Shown here in pieces: positions 1-8,374 of a stretch of 38,974 nt of DNA. Made by a program: the position numbers and the translations under genes. Source of the DNA: Desulfocapsa sp. (GTDB lineage: Bacteria > Desulfobacterota > Desulfobulbia > Desulfobulbales > Desulfocapsaceae); the NCBI GenBank assembly GCA_022712895.1, contig JAFLJS010000014.1, positions 1 to 38,974 on the forward strand. The letters run 5' to 3'. The notes below the pieces were generated by a model. That model was not told the origin of the DNA, did no database searches, and saw only the letters and a program-made list of their open reading frames with translations. How positions within the stretch are numbered: the stretch's first letter is position 1; every line of letters begins with the position of its first letter.

Positions 1-148
1 AAAGGGCAGGTCCGATTGAACCTTCTCGGCATTTATTTTATGCCTTTTCATTCGATGTTAGAAGTTCGTCTTTTGTCAAATATGATGAACTCGTAAAAAA
101 CCAGAATTTAGATGGTTAAGTAAAAAACTTCATATCCGAGGTGCAAAT

Positions 149-196
149 ATTTTCCATCATTTCAGCGTACTAAGGTACGTTGTGATGACAGGAAAT
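149..196. repeat. REP-like imperfect palindrome
   Basis: Two 22-nt arms (149-170 and 175-196) pair around a 4-nt loop TAAG, with 16 Watson-Crick pairs, 3 G-U pairs and 3 mismatches by eye. The tip is GCGTAC/GTACGT. No gene is visible in 1-310, so this hairpin is the main structure there. It could be a REP-type extragenic palindrome, or part of the 3' region of a gene lying left of the window. No second full copy was seen in this window. Confidence 0.45.
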
Positions 197-279
197 GTGC
201 AGCAACGAAGGAGATGGAGAGTTTTACCCTAACTACGAGCATAAATACGACGCCATCAATAGTAATGGCACAAGGTTTG

Positions 280-285
280 TATAAT
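280..285 (+). promoter_or_regulatory. candidate -10 box upstream of yciO
   Basis: A perfect TATAAT lies about 100 nt before the yciO start codon. No convincing -35 hexamer sits 16-18 nt upstream, so this is only a candidate. A small hairpin (311-320 pairing with 330-339, arms CACAAAAG/CTTTTGTG) follows it in the presumed leader. Confidence 0.3.
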
Positions 286-383
286 TACCATTTTAGCAGG
301 TACAGGAAAAAGCACAAAAGGTATTTTTGCTTTTGTGTTCTTTCGTTTGCTGTGCTTTACTAAAGAAAAGGAGAAAAAAGAGA

Positions 384-995
384 ATGTTATTGGAAATTAA
401 TCCCCATAATCCTCAGCAGAGGCTTATTCAGCAGGTTGTTGAACAGCTGAAACGCGGTGCTGTGATCTGCTATCCTACAGATACTGGTTACGGGATTGGC
501 TGTGACTTTTCCAATCAGAAGGCGGTGAAAAAGCTCAATCTGATCAAGAACAGACCCAAAGGAAAGCCCTTTTCCTTTATGTGCTCCGACCTTAAGCACA
601 TCAGCAACTATGCCCACGTTTCAAATATTGCTTACCGGCTGTTGAAGAAAAATCTTCCCGGTCCTTACACCTTTGTCCTGCCAGGTACTAAGCTGGTACC
701 AAAGGCCATGGCCACAAAACAAAAAACGGTTGGAATCAGGGTCCCTGAGAATCCCATTGCCATAATGCTTCTGGAAACGTTGGGGTGCCCACTGATTAAT
801 ACTTCCTTACCTGGCGATGAAGATGAACCTGGAATCGCTGATCCCTTTGATATCGATATCCAGTTTGGAAATAGGGTCGATCTGGTAATTGATGGAGGGG
901 CTATCTATCCTGACCCTTCAACACTCGTTGATCTTACTGGTGATTATCCGGTGGTTTTGCGGGAAGGGAAGGGAGATGTTACGCCGTTTCTGTAG
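384..995 (+). CDS. yciO: YciO-type Sua5/YrdC-domain protein
   Basis: About 203 residues from the ATG at 384, which is preceded by AAGGAG at 368-373; a more upstream start at 327 would lack a ribosome site. The product is a Sua5/YciO/YrdC-fold protein. It matches the YciO branch in length (about 206 residues) and along its whole length: an N-terminal HPxNPQxRLI-like stretch, YPTDTGYGIGC, a KNRPKGKPFSFMC segment, PGPYTFVLPGTK, GIRVPENPIA and the C-terminal VVLREGKGDV..FL. YrdC/Sua5 members make threonylcarbamoyl-AMP for the tRNA t6A modification; the role of YciO itself is less settled, and the KxR/SxN nucleotide motifs are altered here. The gene is monocistronic, convergent with the HU-type gene, and ends at a shared bidirectional terminator. 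The family call is firm; the biochemical role is inferred. Confidence 0.9.
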   Translation: MLLEINPHNPQQRLIQQVVEQLKRGAVICYPTDTGYGIGCDFSNQKAVKKLNLIKNRPKGKPFSFMCSDLKHISNYAHVSNIAYRLLKKNLPGPYTFVLPGTKLVPKAMATKQKTVGIRVPENPIAIMLLETLGCPLINTSLPGDEDEPGIADPFDIDIQFGNRVDLVIDGGAIYPDPSTLVDLTGDYPVVLREGKGDVTPFL

Positions 996-1026
996 AGGCT
1001 TTCCCAAAAAAGATGATTCAAAAAAG

Positions 1027-1067
1027 AACATCGAGAGTCCAGTATGGAATCTCGATGTTTAGTTTTT
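1027..1067. terminator. bidirectional intrinsic terminator
   Basis: AACATCGAGA (1027-1036) pairs perfectly with TCTCGATGTT (1050-1059), and TCC/GGA extends the stem inside. A T-rich run follows on the plus strand (1058-1067), and an A-run (about 1007-1025) supplies the U-tract for the minus strand. It sits between the convergent yciO and HU-type genes and can serve both. Confidence 0.85.
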
Positions 1068-1083
1068 CCGTTCGTCGTTCGTG

Positions 1084-1362
1084 TTACTCTTGGATGAGCG
1101 CTTCCTTAAGGGATTTGCTCATGGTAAAGTGGATGGTTTTTCTTTCCGGAATATTCATAATGGTTCCGGTCTTTGGGTTTTTGGTGCTTCTGGCCTTGCG
1201 CTTACGCACAGCAAAGCTTCCAAAGCCTCTCAGCTCAATTCTACGTTCTTCTTTTAACGCTTTCTCCATGGTATCCAGCATAATGTCCAGTGCTGTTGTT
1301 ACATCCTGCTTGTGGAGGGAAAGCTCGTTGCTTACTTCGTTTACAAGTTCTTTTTTTAACAT
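1084..1362 (-). CDS. HU/IHF-family DNA-bending protein
   Basis: 92 residues, the normal size for the family. The product is a small dimeric histone-like protein that bends DNA in nucleoid organisation, recombination and promoter architecture. Visible signatures are the N-terminal helical part ending in KEERRIELRGFGSF, then the beta-arm with the conserved NPKTG motif and an IPERKTIHF strand leading into the C-terminal helix. The order RIELRGFGSF...NPKTG..M.IPERK resembles integration host factor subunits as much as HU, and the two cannot be separated by eye. The gene lies immediately downstream of ribosomal protein S1 on the same strand. In many proteobacteria an IHF-beta gene follows rpsA, which favours an IHF-beta-like assignment. 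A terminator separates the two genes here, so it probably has its own promoter in 1363-1410. Confidence 0.9.
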   Translation of the reverse strand: MLKKELVNEVSNELSLHKQDVTTALDIMLDTMEKALKEERRIELRGFGSFAVRKRKARSTKNPKTGTIMNIPERKTIHFTMSKSLKEALIQE

Positions 1363-1411
1363 GGCTTCAGCTTCTCACCCGCTAGGGTGGGGTTAAAATT
1401 GAAAAAGATAT

Positions 1412-1457
1412 AAAAAAAAGGTTGCTTCAGCGGGGTTTCTTTCCTGCTCAAGCAACC
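1412..1457 (-). terminator. intrinsic terminator of rpsA
   Basis: On the minus strand, GGTTGCTT (complement of 1450-1457) pairs with AAGCAACC (complement of 1420-1427), with an inner AGC/GCT. Eight consecutive U follow (the A-run at 1412-1419). It lies 28 nt past the rpsA stop. Confidence 0.85.
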
Positions 1458-1484
1458 TGTTTATGCTACACAATAACAGAAGAA

Positions 1485-3254
1485 TTACTTCTCTTCAGTA
1501 GGCTCTTCGGCGGATGCTTCCTTTGTAGGAGCCTCTTCCTTGGCGGTGTCATCACCGGCAGCGGCTTTGAGCAGATCGCCAAAGGTCGAAGGAGCGGCAG
1601 CAGCGGCTTCCTCTTTCTTCTTGGCGTAATTCTCAGCAGCGCCCTCTTCACCTTCTTCTTCAAGAGTTTTTATGGAGAGTCCGATTTTTCTGTCTTTGGC
1701 TGATACGTTGATAACAATCGCCTTCAGTGTATCGCCAACCTGATACATGCCAACTGGAGTCTTGACTTTGTCTTTGGAGATTTCAGAGACATGAACCAAT
1801 CCTTCGATTCCTTCTTCAAGCTGTACAAATACACCAAAGTCAGTAACGTTGGTGATTGCACCCTCAATAATGGTACCGGAAGGATAGTTGTTGTAAGCTG
1901 CCTGCCATGGATCTGGCTCAAGCTGCTTGATACCAAGGGAGAAGCGTTCGTGCTCTTTGTCGATCTTCAGAACAACAGCCTGGATGGTCTCGCCTTTGGA
2001 GTATTTTTCGGATGGGTGCTTGATGCGTTCGGTCCAGGAAAGGTCAGATACATGGATAAGGCCGTCAATACCTTCTTCGATACCGATGAAGATACCAAAA
2101 TCGGTGATGTTTTTGACTTTCCCTTCAATGACAGAACCAACAGGGTAGTTGTCGGTAACCATGTCCCATGGATTAGGCAGAAGCTGTTTCATACCAAGGG
2201 AGATGCGTTTGGTTTCTGGTTCGATGTTGAGAACCATGATCTCCACTTCGTCGCCAACGGTAACGATCTTGGATGGGTGACGAGGTTTCTTGGACCATGT
2301 CATTTCAGAAACGTGGATCAGACCTTCAACGCCTTCCTCAAGCTCAATAAATGCACCGTAATCGGTAATAGAAACAACTTTACCAACGGATTTTTCACCA
2401 ACTGGGAAACGGTCAGCAACTGTGGCCCATGGATCAGCTTTGAGCTGTTTTACACCAAGGGATACGCGATCATGGTCTTTGTCATATTTGAGAACTTTAA
2501 CTTCCAGTTCCTGGCCAACTTTGTACAATTTGGCAGGATGGGAAACGCGTCCCCAGGAAAGGTCGGTGATGTGACAAAGTCCGTCCATGCCGCCCATATC
2601 GATAAAGAGACCGTAATCGGTGATATTGGTGATTGCTCCTTTGATAATCTGACCTTCCTGAAGGACTGAGCGCATCTTCTCGCGAAGTTCTGCGCGGGCC
2701 TCTTCAAGGATGGCACGACGGGAGATAACCACGTTGTTGCGTTTACGGTTGAATTTGAGGATCTTGAATTCAAAGGATTCGCCGATGAGTGCATCGAGAT
2801 CCTTGACTGGTCTGAGATCAATTTGTGAGTAGGGGAGGAATGCTGGAACACCGATATTAACTGACATGCCGCCTTTGACACGGTTGTCAATTTTTCCTTC
2901 GATGACACCATCTGCTTCCTGTATTTCGGCAATGGCTTCCCATACTTTGATGGCAATGGCCTTGTCGCGTGACAGCAGGAGACCGCCTTCGTCTTTACGG
3001 CGTTCAACAAATACATCGAATGTGTCGCCGATATTGAATTCGACTCCTTCTTCCAGCTGGAATTCGGATTTGGCAATGTAGCTCTCTGCCTTGTCTCCAA
3101 CATCTACAAGGACAAAGTCATCCACAGTACCAATAACGGTACCGACGGTAACGTCGCCGACGTTAACCACTGTATTGTTTTCTTCCATTTCAAAGAGTTC
3201 TGCAAAGCTCAACTCTTCGTCGTCTTGGGTTGTGTTGTTAATTTCCTCTGTCAT
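1485..3254 (-). CDS. rpsA: 30S ribosomal protein S1
   Basis: 589 residues. S1 binds mRNA on the 30S subunit and helps unfold and position transcripts. Six consecutive S1 (OB-fold) domains can be followed: two divergent N-terminal domains that dock on the ribosome, then four highly similar RNA-binding repeats with the pattern VGKV..ITDYGAFIELEEGVEGLIHVSEMTW..., each ending in RISLGMKQL.P-like segments. The last 55 or so residues form an Ala/Glu/Lys-rich acidic tail, with no motif seen in it, that is longer than in E. coli S1 (557 residues). A TTGTCT-17-TATAAA promoter and a hairpin-containing leader precede it, and an intrinsic terminator follows. The usual proteobacterial upstream neighbour cmk is absent. 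Function is certain from the repeat pattern. Confidence 0.97.
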   Translation of the reverse strand: MTEEINNTTQDDEELSFAELFEMEENNTVVNVGDVTVGTVIGTVDDFVLVDVGDKAESYIAKSEFQLEEGVEFNIGDTFDVFVERRKDEGGLLLSRDKAIAIKVWEAIAEIQEADGVIEGKIDNRVKGGMSVNIGVPAFLPYSQIDLRPVKDLDALIGESFEFKILKFNRKRNNVVISRRAILEEARAELREKMRSVLQEGQIIKGAITNITDYGLFIDMGGMDGLCHITDLSWGRVSHPAKLYKVGQELEVKVLKYDKDHDRVSLGVKQLKADPWATVADRFPVGEKSVGKVVSITDYGAFIELEEGVEGLIHVSEMTWSKKPRHPSKIVTVGDEVEIMVLNIEPETKRISLGMKQLLPNPWDMVTDNYPVGSVIEGKVKNITDFGIFIGIEEGIDGLIHVSDLSWTERIKHPSEKYSKGETIQAVVLKIDKEHERFSLGIKQLEPDPWQAAYNNYPSGTIIEGAITNVTDFGVFVQLEEGIEGLVHVSEISKDKVKTPVGMYQVGDTLKAIVINVSAKDRKIGLSIKTLEEEGEEGAAENYAKKKEEAAAAAPSTFGDLLKAAAGDDTAKEEAPTKEASAEEPTEEK

Positions 3255-3310
3255 TAGTTTCTACTCTTCTTGTGGGTCTGACTGCGGCCCGGTGTTAAGG
3301 TTGTTGGTTT

Positions 3311-3369
3311 GGCAGTAACTGGCACTGCCTTCGTAAAGTAAAGAAAGGTCACAGTATTGAGCCGTGACC
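3311..3369 (-). promoter_or_regulatory. two-hairpin leader of rpsA mRNA
   Basis: The roughly 130-nt leader between promoter and start codon contains two stem-loops. GGTCAC (3347-3352) pairs with GTGACC (3364-3369), and GGCAGT (3311-3316) pairs with ACTGCC (3324-3329). E. coli S1 represses its own translation through leader hairpins. A similar role here is an inference from position and shape; no sequence homology was tested. Confidence 0.45.
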
Positions 3370-3387
3370 CTCTTAAATGAACATTGT

Positions 3388-3416
3388 TTTATAACAAAAG
3401 AAAAATGGAAAGACAA
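3388..3416 (-). promoter_or_regulatory. sigma-70-type promoter of rpsA
   Basis: Read on the minus strand, -35 is TTGTCT (complement of 3411-3416), then a 17-nt spacer and -10 TATAAA (complement of 3388-3393). Transcription would start near 3381, giving a leader of about 125 nt. Confidence 0.7.
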
Positions 3417-3547
3417 GAACTTCTTGGCAGAATCACGCAAAAAAATAATGGGTAGTACAGGAGTGGAAAAATGTTTAAACGACTTCCTAAAACGTCAAAA
3501 ATAAGATGGATTTGTAAATAGCTTCATTTGCGGAGTGTATGGGTTTT

Positions 3548-4000
3548 TTATGACTCCATCAAAGTTTTAATTATATCTTTTTTCCCTATAACTCCAACAA
3601 GTTTTGAGCCGTCAAGGACCGGCAAGGTGTGAATGTTTTTTTCTGCCATGATGGTTGCAATCTCATCAAGTGGCGTGTCGGGGGCAATTGTTGTGACGGA
3701 ATCAGTGCAGATGTCAGCCACTTTTGTGCCTGCCATTTTTTTCATATCGCTTTCCATTTTATCTGGATTTTCCAGATAAAAAACAGAATCAAGGATGGTT
3801 ATGACTGTTGGAATATGTAGTTTCTTGGACTGATCGATAAGATCGTTTTCTGTGACTACCGCCATGAGCTCACCGTCTGCTGACAATACAGGGACACCAC
3901 TTATCTTGTTATCGGTAAGGAGTTTGGCAAGGTCTGTAACTGATGTTTCCTTCTGTACGGTGATGACGTCTTTGGTCATAATATTCTTGGCAATGAGCAT
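3548..4000 (-). CDS. stand-alone CBS-domain pair protein
   Basis: 150 residues made of two CBS domains and nothing else. The first (about 1-60) shows MTKDVITVQKETSVTDLAKLL followed by GVPVLSADGELMAVVTENDL. The second (about 85-150) shows TIAPDTPLDEIATIMAEK, then HTLPVLDGSKLVGVIGKKDI. Such pairs (Bateman modules) bind adenine nucleotides and report energy state to partner proteins. The partner is not obvious here: the gene stands alone, with AAGGAG just before its ATG, between rpsA and the PilT operon. The linker between the domains (IPTVITILDSVFYL..PDKMESDMKKMAG) is of the kind found in small cytosolic CBS proteins of deltaproteobacteria and Gram-positives. No membrane segment. Domain call firm; ligand and target unknown. 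Confidence 0.9.
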   Translation of the reverse strand: MLIAKNIMTKDVITVQKETSVTDLAKLLTDNKISGVPVLSADGELMAVVTENDLIDQSKKLHIPTVITILDSVFYLENPDKMESDMKKMAGTKVADICTDSVTTIAPDTPLDEIATIMAEKNIHTLPVLDGSKLVGVIGKKDIIKTLMES

Positions 4001-4173
4001 GACTTCTCCTTGTCGGCATGTTTTGTTTAAGTGGGTGTATCAATTTTTACTTCTTCTCTCTGTGATTATACCACCACTAGGATTGAATCGCAAAATTTAT
4101 GCAACAGTTGTTGCCATAGAATGCAGCGGAGACATAGTGACGTACTTTTTGATTTGTTTTTGTTGTAAATCAA

Positions 4174-4863
4174 TCAGCCGCTGGAGGCATTAATCTCAGC
4201 CATTAAGCTCCCGAATAGTTCTTCGTATCGTGGTATGGCTTTACGGAGAATTGTGAGTAACTCAGGTACTTCATTGCTATTAACCACCAGGTTAGCCGAG
4301 AGGGAGAGCGCTTCAAGGTCGTACAGCGTTGAGAATTGCGAACCGATCAGGATGTAAAAAATAAATCGCCGCTTCTGCATGGTCATTTCACGCATGAACT
4401 GATGAAAGGAAGAGCTGCGTATGGCGGCATCCTCAAAATTTTCATGTAGAATAACACTGGCAAAATTGACAAATTGCAGGCGCTCCATGGCATCTTTTCC
4501 GGACTCTGCAAACGTTGCCTGGTATCCAATACTCTCCACGGCCTTTGTTATCATGTCCCGCTGCTCACCTGGTTTGGCCAGGATCAGGGTTTGCGGTATG
4601 TCTTCAACAACTTCTTCTTCTTCAAACAGGCCATCTTTTAACCATTCGATATCTGGTGGCATGGGTGGCTTAATATGGCTTCCAACAATAACCACCTCTT
4701 GTCTTTTGGCGGTTGTCAGGTGTCCTGCGTCGAGAGCGATAGACTCCTTGCACTTTGGACAGGTAAGGCGTAATACCCGACCAGGACCAAGCTGTTTCAA
4801 TCCTTTTTCAATTTTATCGCTGATCTTCAGTTTCTTGGAACAGTTTGAGCATGTTATATTCAT
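4174..4863 (-). CDS. zinc-ribbon plus degenerate receiver-like protein, PilT partner
   Basis: 229 residues. The N-terminus is a four-cysteine ribbon (C5, C8, C35, C38; CxxC...CPKC) like the short zinc fingers found at the front of prokaryotic signalling proteins. After a linker (about 60-90), residues about 92-215 look like a response-regulator receiver fold: TLILAKPGEQRDMI, SIGYQATFAESGKDAMERL and a FASVILHENF strand. The acidic pocket and the phosphoryl aspartate are not where a working receiver has them, so phosphorylation is unlikely. The gene starts 11 nt after the PilT-like ATPase stop on the same strand, so the two are very probably co-transcribed. A role as a regulator or adaptor of the ATPase is inferred from that alone. 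The pseudo-receiver reading is moderately confident; the zinc ribbon is clear. Confidence 0.7.
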   Translation of the reverse strand: MNITCSNCSKKLKISDKIEKGLKQLGPGRVLRLTCPKCKESIALDAGHLTTAKRQEVVIVGSHIKPPMPPDIEWLKDGLFEEEEVVEDIPQTLILAKPGEQRDMITKAVESIGYQATFAESGKDAMERLQFVNFASVILHENFEDAAIRSSSFHQFMREMTMQKRRFIFYILIGSQFSTLYDLEALSLSANLVVNSNEVPELLTILRKAIPRYEELFGSLMAEINASSG

Positions 4864-4874
4864 CGCAGTCCTCT

Positions 4875-6041
4875 CTACCAGCGGCTTTTTTCTTCTTCTT
4901 CCATGGCAAGCCCTGAAAGATTTGAGGTGGCCTCACCCCGTGATGATTTGATATTATCCAGGCCACGGGCAATTTCATTTCGGTAAGAACAGTATCGCAT
5001 GGCACTCTCTTCAGTGATGAGTTCAGACGCGTACAACTCCAGAATGTGCTGATCGAAGGTACGCATATCCCTGGTGGAACCTGCCTGGATAATCTTGTAA
5101 AATGTCTTTTCTTCGTCTTCACCGTTAAGGATGAGGTCTTTTACGCGGAGACTGGTGCAGAGGATTTCCATGGCAGCGATCCGTCCACCACCGATTTTTG
5201 GCAGTAGACGCTGGCCTACAACCCAGCGAATAGTGTCAGCGAGCCTGTTTCTAATCTGTGGTTGTTCTTCCTGCTCAAACATACCAAGAATACGGTTTAT
5301 AGTCTGGCCTGCGTCAATGGTGTGCAGTGTGGAAAGAACCAGGTGCCCGGTTTCTGCAGCCGTGAGTCCAATTTCCATGGTTTCCCGATCACGCATCTCA
5401 CCAACCAGAATAATTTTTGGTGCCTGCCGAAGTGCTGCTCGCATTCCGGAAGGGAAAGAGTTGAAATCATTTCCTAGTTCCCGCTGGTTAAAGGTTGCTC
5501 GTACGTGGGGATGGATATATTCAATCGGATCTTCAAGCGTTACCACATGTACTGCACGTTCCATATTGATTGCATGCAGCAGTGCAGCAAGGGAGGTTGT
5601 TTTTCCACTTCCTGTTGCACCAGTAAAGAGAATGAGACCGTTGAGTTCACCTGACATCTTGTTAAAACAGGTCGGGAAGTTCATTCCCCTGATGGTTGGG
5701 ATGGCTGTTTCCAGTTTACGGAGAACAGTCGTGAAACATCCTTTCTGGCTGAAGATATTGACACGGAACCGAACTTGGTCATTTAGCGCGTAAGAAAGAT
5801 CGCAGGAGCCTTTTTCCACAAGATCTCGAAGGAGTCGTTTGTCGTTGCCGATTAGGTTGAGAGCAAAGACTTCCGCCTGAAAGGCGGTAATGGTTCCGAC
5901 AGGGGGAGATACCCGTACTGGCATAAGAACGCCTGCCGACTCGACTTGTAGTGTTTTGCCCACGGTAATGTTTAGATCAGACACATTCTCGTGGGCGGCA
6001 AGCATTGATGTGATCCAGTATTCTATTTCGGTTTGTTTCAT
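4875..6041 (-). CDS. PilT/PilU-type retraction ATPase
   Basis: 388 residues, the usual PilT/PilU size. These hexameric cytoplasmic ATPases power type IV pilus retraction. Visible motifs are Walker A GATGSGKTTS (141-150), Asp box TLEDPIEY (168-175), Walker B ILVGEMRD (211-218) and the His box around STLHT (237-241). An N-terminal PAS-like domain (about 1-110) carries the family's SDLNITVG segment. The GEMRD Walker B and the absence of the classical C-terminal AIRNLIRE-type motif of PilT put it nearer PilU or the accessory PilT paralogues. No other pilus genes are in the window, so the system it serves cannot be stated. A strong ribosome site (GGGGGT) precedes the ATG. The C-terminus ends in an acidic EEEEKSRW tail. 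It is the first gene of a two-gene unit with the zinc-ribbon/pseudo-receiver protein. Confidence 0.9.
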   Translation of the reverse strand: MKQTEIEYWITSMLAAHENVSDLNITVGKTLQVESAGVLMPVRVSPPVGTITAFQAEVFALNLIGNDKRLLRDLVEKGSCDLSYALNDQVRFRVNIFSQKGCFTTVLRKLETAIPTIRGMNFPTCFNKMSGELNGLILFTGATGSGKTTSLAALLHAINMERAVHVVTLEDPIEYIHPHVRATFNQRELGNDFNSFPSGMRAALRQAPKIILVGEMRDRETMEIGLTAAETGHLVLSTLHTIDAGQTINRILGMFEQEEQPQIRNRLADTIRWVVGQRLLPKIGGGRIAAMEILCTSLRVKDLILNGEDEEKTFYKIIQAGSTRDMRTFDQHILELYASELITEESAMRYCSYRNEIARGLDNIKSSRGEATSNLSGLAMEEEEKSRW

Positions 6042-6391
6042 ATAGTTACCCCCTAGCCTTTGTTGCTCACGAGTTAAGACGGCTGCATATGCGAGGAGCG
6101 GGTCAACTGGTTACAGTGACCTATGCGTGTTGGCTTAGAGACGGGCCAGTGCCATCGTATCGGCTCGCCTTTGGTGAACATTTTGTGAAAAATATACTCT
6201 CTGGTATGTGTGAGAAGTATTTGTAAATTGAAGTTGTTACCTGTAGTGGCGCAAAATAATCATGAGGAATGCGGCCTAAAAAAAAATACATGCCTTTATA
6301 AATTCATAGTATATTGTTATCAAAGGTACAAGAAATTCAAATCTTTTTTTATTCAGACTGATAAGAAAAAACAGATACAGGACAACATATT
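6042..6391. other. divergent intergenic region, no gene seen
   Basis: This stretch separates the leftward PilT unit from ilvD. The ilvD-proximal half is AT-rich and must hold the ilvD promoter, but no pair of hexamers stands out. I saw no leader peptide rich in branched-chain codons, no T-box and no clear terminator hairpin, so ilvD attenuation is not supported. Confidence 0.5.
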
Positions 6392-8230
6392 ATGGCAATT
6401 CCATTACGTAGCGACACGACAACACAAGGTAGGAAAATGGCGGGCGCCAGAAGTCTTTGGCGAGCAAACGGCATGACTGAAGAGCAGTTTGGAAAACCAG
6501 TTATAGCCATCGTTAACTCCTTTACCCAATTTGTGCCGGGACATGTTCATCTCCACGAGATCGGACAGAAAATAAAAAAACAAATTGCAGATCTTGGCTG
6601 TTTTGCCGCTGAATTTAACACCATTGCTATTGATGATGGTATTGCCATGGGGCATGCAGGGATGTTGTACTCGCTGCCATCCCGTGAACTCATAGCCGAT
6701 AGTGTGGAGTACATGTGCAATGCACATACCGTTGATGCCATGATCTGTATCAGTAATTGTGATAAAATTACACCGGGAATGCTGATGGCAGCCATGCGTC
6801 TCAATATTCCTACTATTTTTGTTTCAGGCGGCCCCATGGAAGCAGGCGTTGACGGAGAAAAACGTTATGATTTGGTTGATGCCATGGTTATGGGTGCTGA
6901 TCGTGAGGTGAGTGATGAAGAAGTGGCTATTGTGGAACGTTGTGCTTGTCCCACATGTGGCTCCTGTTCCGGAATGTTCACTGCAAATTCCATGAATTCG
7001 TTGAACGAAGCTCTGGGGCTGGCTCTTCCAGGAAATGGAACCATTGTGGCCACCCACAGTAATCGATTGCAACTCTTTGAGCGGGCGGCAAGCCGGATCG
7101 TTGAAATGGCAGATGCCTGGTACAAGAGAGAAGACGGCTCGGTACTGCCACGCAATATCGCCACTCGTGCTGCATTCTTAAATTCCATGACCCTTGATAT
7201 TGCCATGGGTGGTTCCACCAATACAGTCCTGCATCTGCTGGCCATTGCCAACAGTGCGGAGGTTGATTTTTCCATGGAGGATATTGATTCGCTTTCCAGA
7301 AAGATCCCAAATCTTTGTAAGGTGGCACCATCCTCTCACTATCATATGGAAGATGTAAACCGGGCAGGGGGGATTATGGCAATCCTTGCTGAACTGAATC
7401 GCGCAGGAATGATTGATGGCAGTGTCAACCGGGTGGAAGGGAAAACGCTGGATGAAATCTTGGACCAGTGGGATATCGCCGGAGACAGTTGTGATGAAAA
7501 TGCCCGTAATCTGTATCTCAGTGCTCCCGCGCAAAGTGGAAGAAATTTGACAATGGGCTCTCAGGCAACCCTTTATGAGACTGCCGATCTGGATCGGAAA
7601 GAGGGTTGCATCCGCAGTGTGGAACACGCCTACTCCAAAGATGGCGGACTCGCCATACTCTATGGAAATATTGCTGAAAATGGCTGCATTGTAAAAACTG
7701 CGGGTGTTGATCCCTCTGTTTTTGAGTTCAATGGAACAGCCAGGGTGTATTCTTCTCAGGATGACGCCTGTGAGGCTATTCTCGACGGGACAACAAAGGC
7801 AGGAGATGTAGTAATGATCTGCTACGAGGGGCCTAAAGGTGGACCCGGTATGCAGGAGATGTTGTATCCCACATCATATCTGAAGTCTGTTCATCTTGGA
7901 ACGGAATGTGCTCTGATCACCGATGGACGTTTTTCCGGTGGCACTTCCGGGCTATCAATTGGCCATGTCTCCCCGGAAGCTGCTGCAGGTGGGGCCATTG
8001 GCCTAGTTCGCGATGGAGATACTATTGAAATTAACATCCCTGAACGGAAAATAAATGTAAAACTCAGTCAGGAAGAGTTGGATACGCGCAGAAAAGAAGA
8101 AGAAGGTAAAGGAAAAGCCGCTTTTTCACCTGCTGGACGAGACCGTTATGTATCACAAGCGTTGAAGGCGTATGCTATGCTTGCAGCCTCTGCGGATAAA
8201 GGTGCTGTTCGTCAATTGCCGGATGAGTAA
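6392..8230 (+). CDS. ilvD: dihydroxy-acid dehydratase
   Basis: 612 residues, aligning end to end with the E. coli-type enzyme (616). It dehydrates 2,3-dihydroxy-3-methylbutanoate and -pentanoate to the 2-oxo acids that precede valine and isoleucine (and, through valine, leucine and pantothenate). Hallmarks are [19 protein letters not shown] at the start, DDGIAMGH (81-88), the cluster cysteine in SNCDKITPG (C123), [15 protein letters not shown] (186-200), [14 protein letters not shown] and [10 protein letters not shown] near the C-terminus. The cysteine arrangement is that of the oxygen-sensitive iron-sulfur cluster enzymes. The gene stands alone, away from other ilv/leu genes. The start chosen has AGGA about 10 nt upstream and begins exactly where relatives do. 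Confidence 0.97.
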   Translation: MAIPLRSDTTTQGRKMAGARSLWRANGMTEEQFGKPVIAIVNSFTQFVPGHVHLHEIGQKIKKQIADLGCFAAEFNTIAIDDGIAMGHAGMLYSLPSRELIADSVEYMCNAHTVDAMICISNCDKITPGMLMAAMRLNIPTIFVSGGPMEAGVDGEKRYDLVDAMVMGADREVSDEEVAIVERCACPTCGSCSGMFTANSMNSLNEALGLALPGNGTIVATHSNRLQLFERAASRIVEMADAWYKREDGSVLPRNIATRAAFLNSMTLDIAMGGSTNTVLHLLAIANSAEVDFSMEDIDSLSRKIPNLCKVAPSSHYHMEDVNRAGGIMAILAELNRAGMIDGSVNRVEGKTLDEILDQWDIAGDSCDENARNLYLSAPAQSGRNLTMGSQATLYETADLDRKEGCIRSVEHAYSKDGGLAILYGNIAENGCIVKTAGVDPSVFEFNGTARVYSSQDDACEAILDGTTKAGDVVMICYEGPKGGPGMQEMLYPTSYLKSVHLGTECALITDGRFSGGTSGLSIGHVSPEAAAGGAIGLVRDGDTIEINIPERKINVKLSQEELDTRRKEEEGKGKAAFSPAGRDRYVSQALKAYAMLAASADKGAVRQLPDE

Positions 8231-8275
8231 GCTTTGAATTGCCTTTATTGAAAGAGGTTCTCAGCTAGAATGATA

Positions 8276-8304
8276 TTGACACATGTTTCCATCTTCTGTA
8301 GATT
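8276..8304 (+). promoter_or_regulatory. sigma-70-type promoter
   Basis: A consensus TTGACA (8276-8281), a 17-nt spacer and TAGATT (8299-8304), placed 45 nt after ilvD and about 70 nt before the coiled-coil gene. The leader that follows is very T-rich. Confidence 0.7.
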
Positions 8305-8374
8305 AATTATTCGCTTGATTTGCTTATTCTTTTAAAGATTTTTATTTTTTTAATATATTTTAAGGGGTGAAGTT

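Noticed and set aside
222-234. TTTTACCCTAACT also present at 18427-18439
   Set aside because: A shared 13-mer in 39 kb is expected by chance, and the surroundings differ.
1791-2669. 292-codon open frame opposite rpsA
   Set aside because: It is the complement of S1, whose repeated domains and codon bias leave the opposite strand open; it has no ribosome site and its repeats merely mirror S1.
6042-6391. Attenuator or T-box before ilvD
   Set aside because: No leader peptide rich in Val/Leu/Ile codons and no terminator/antiterminator pair were found.
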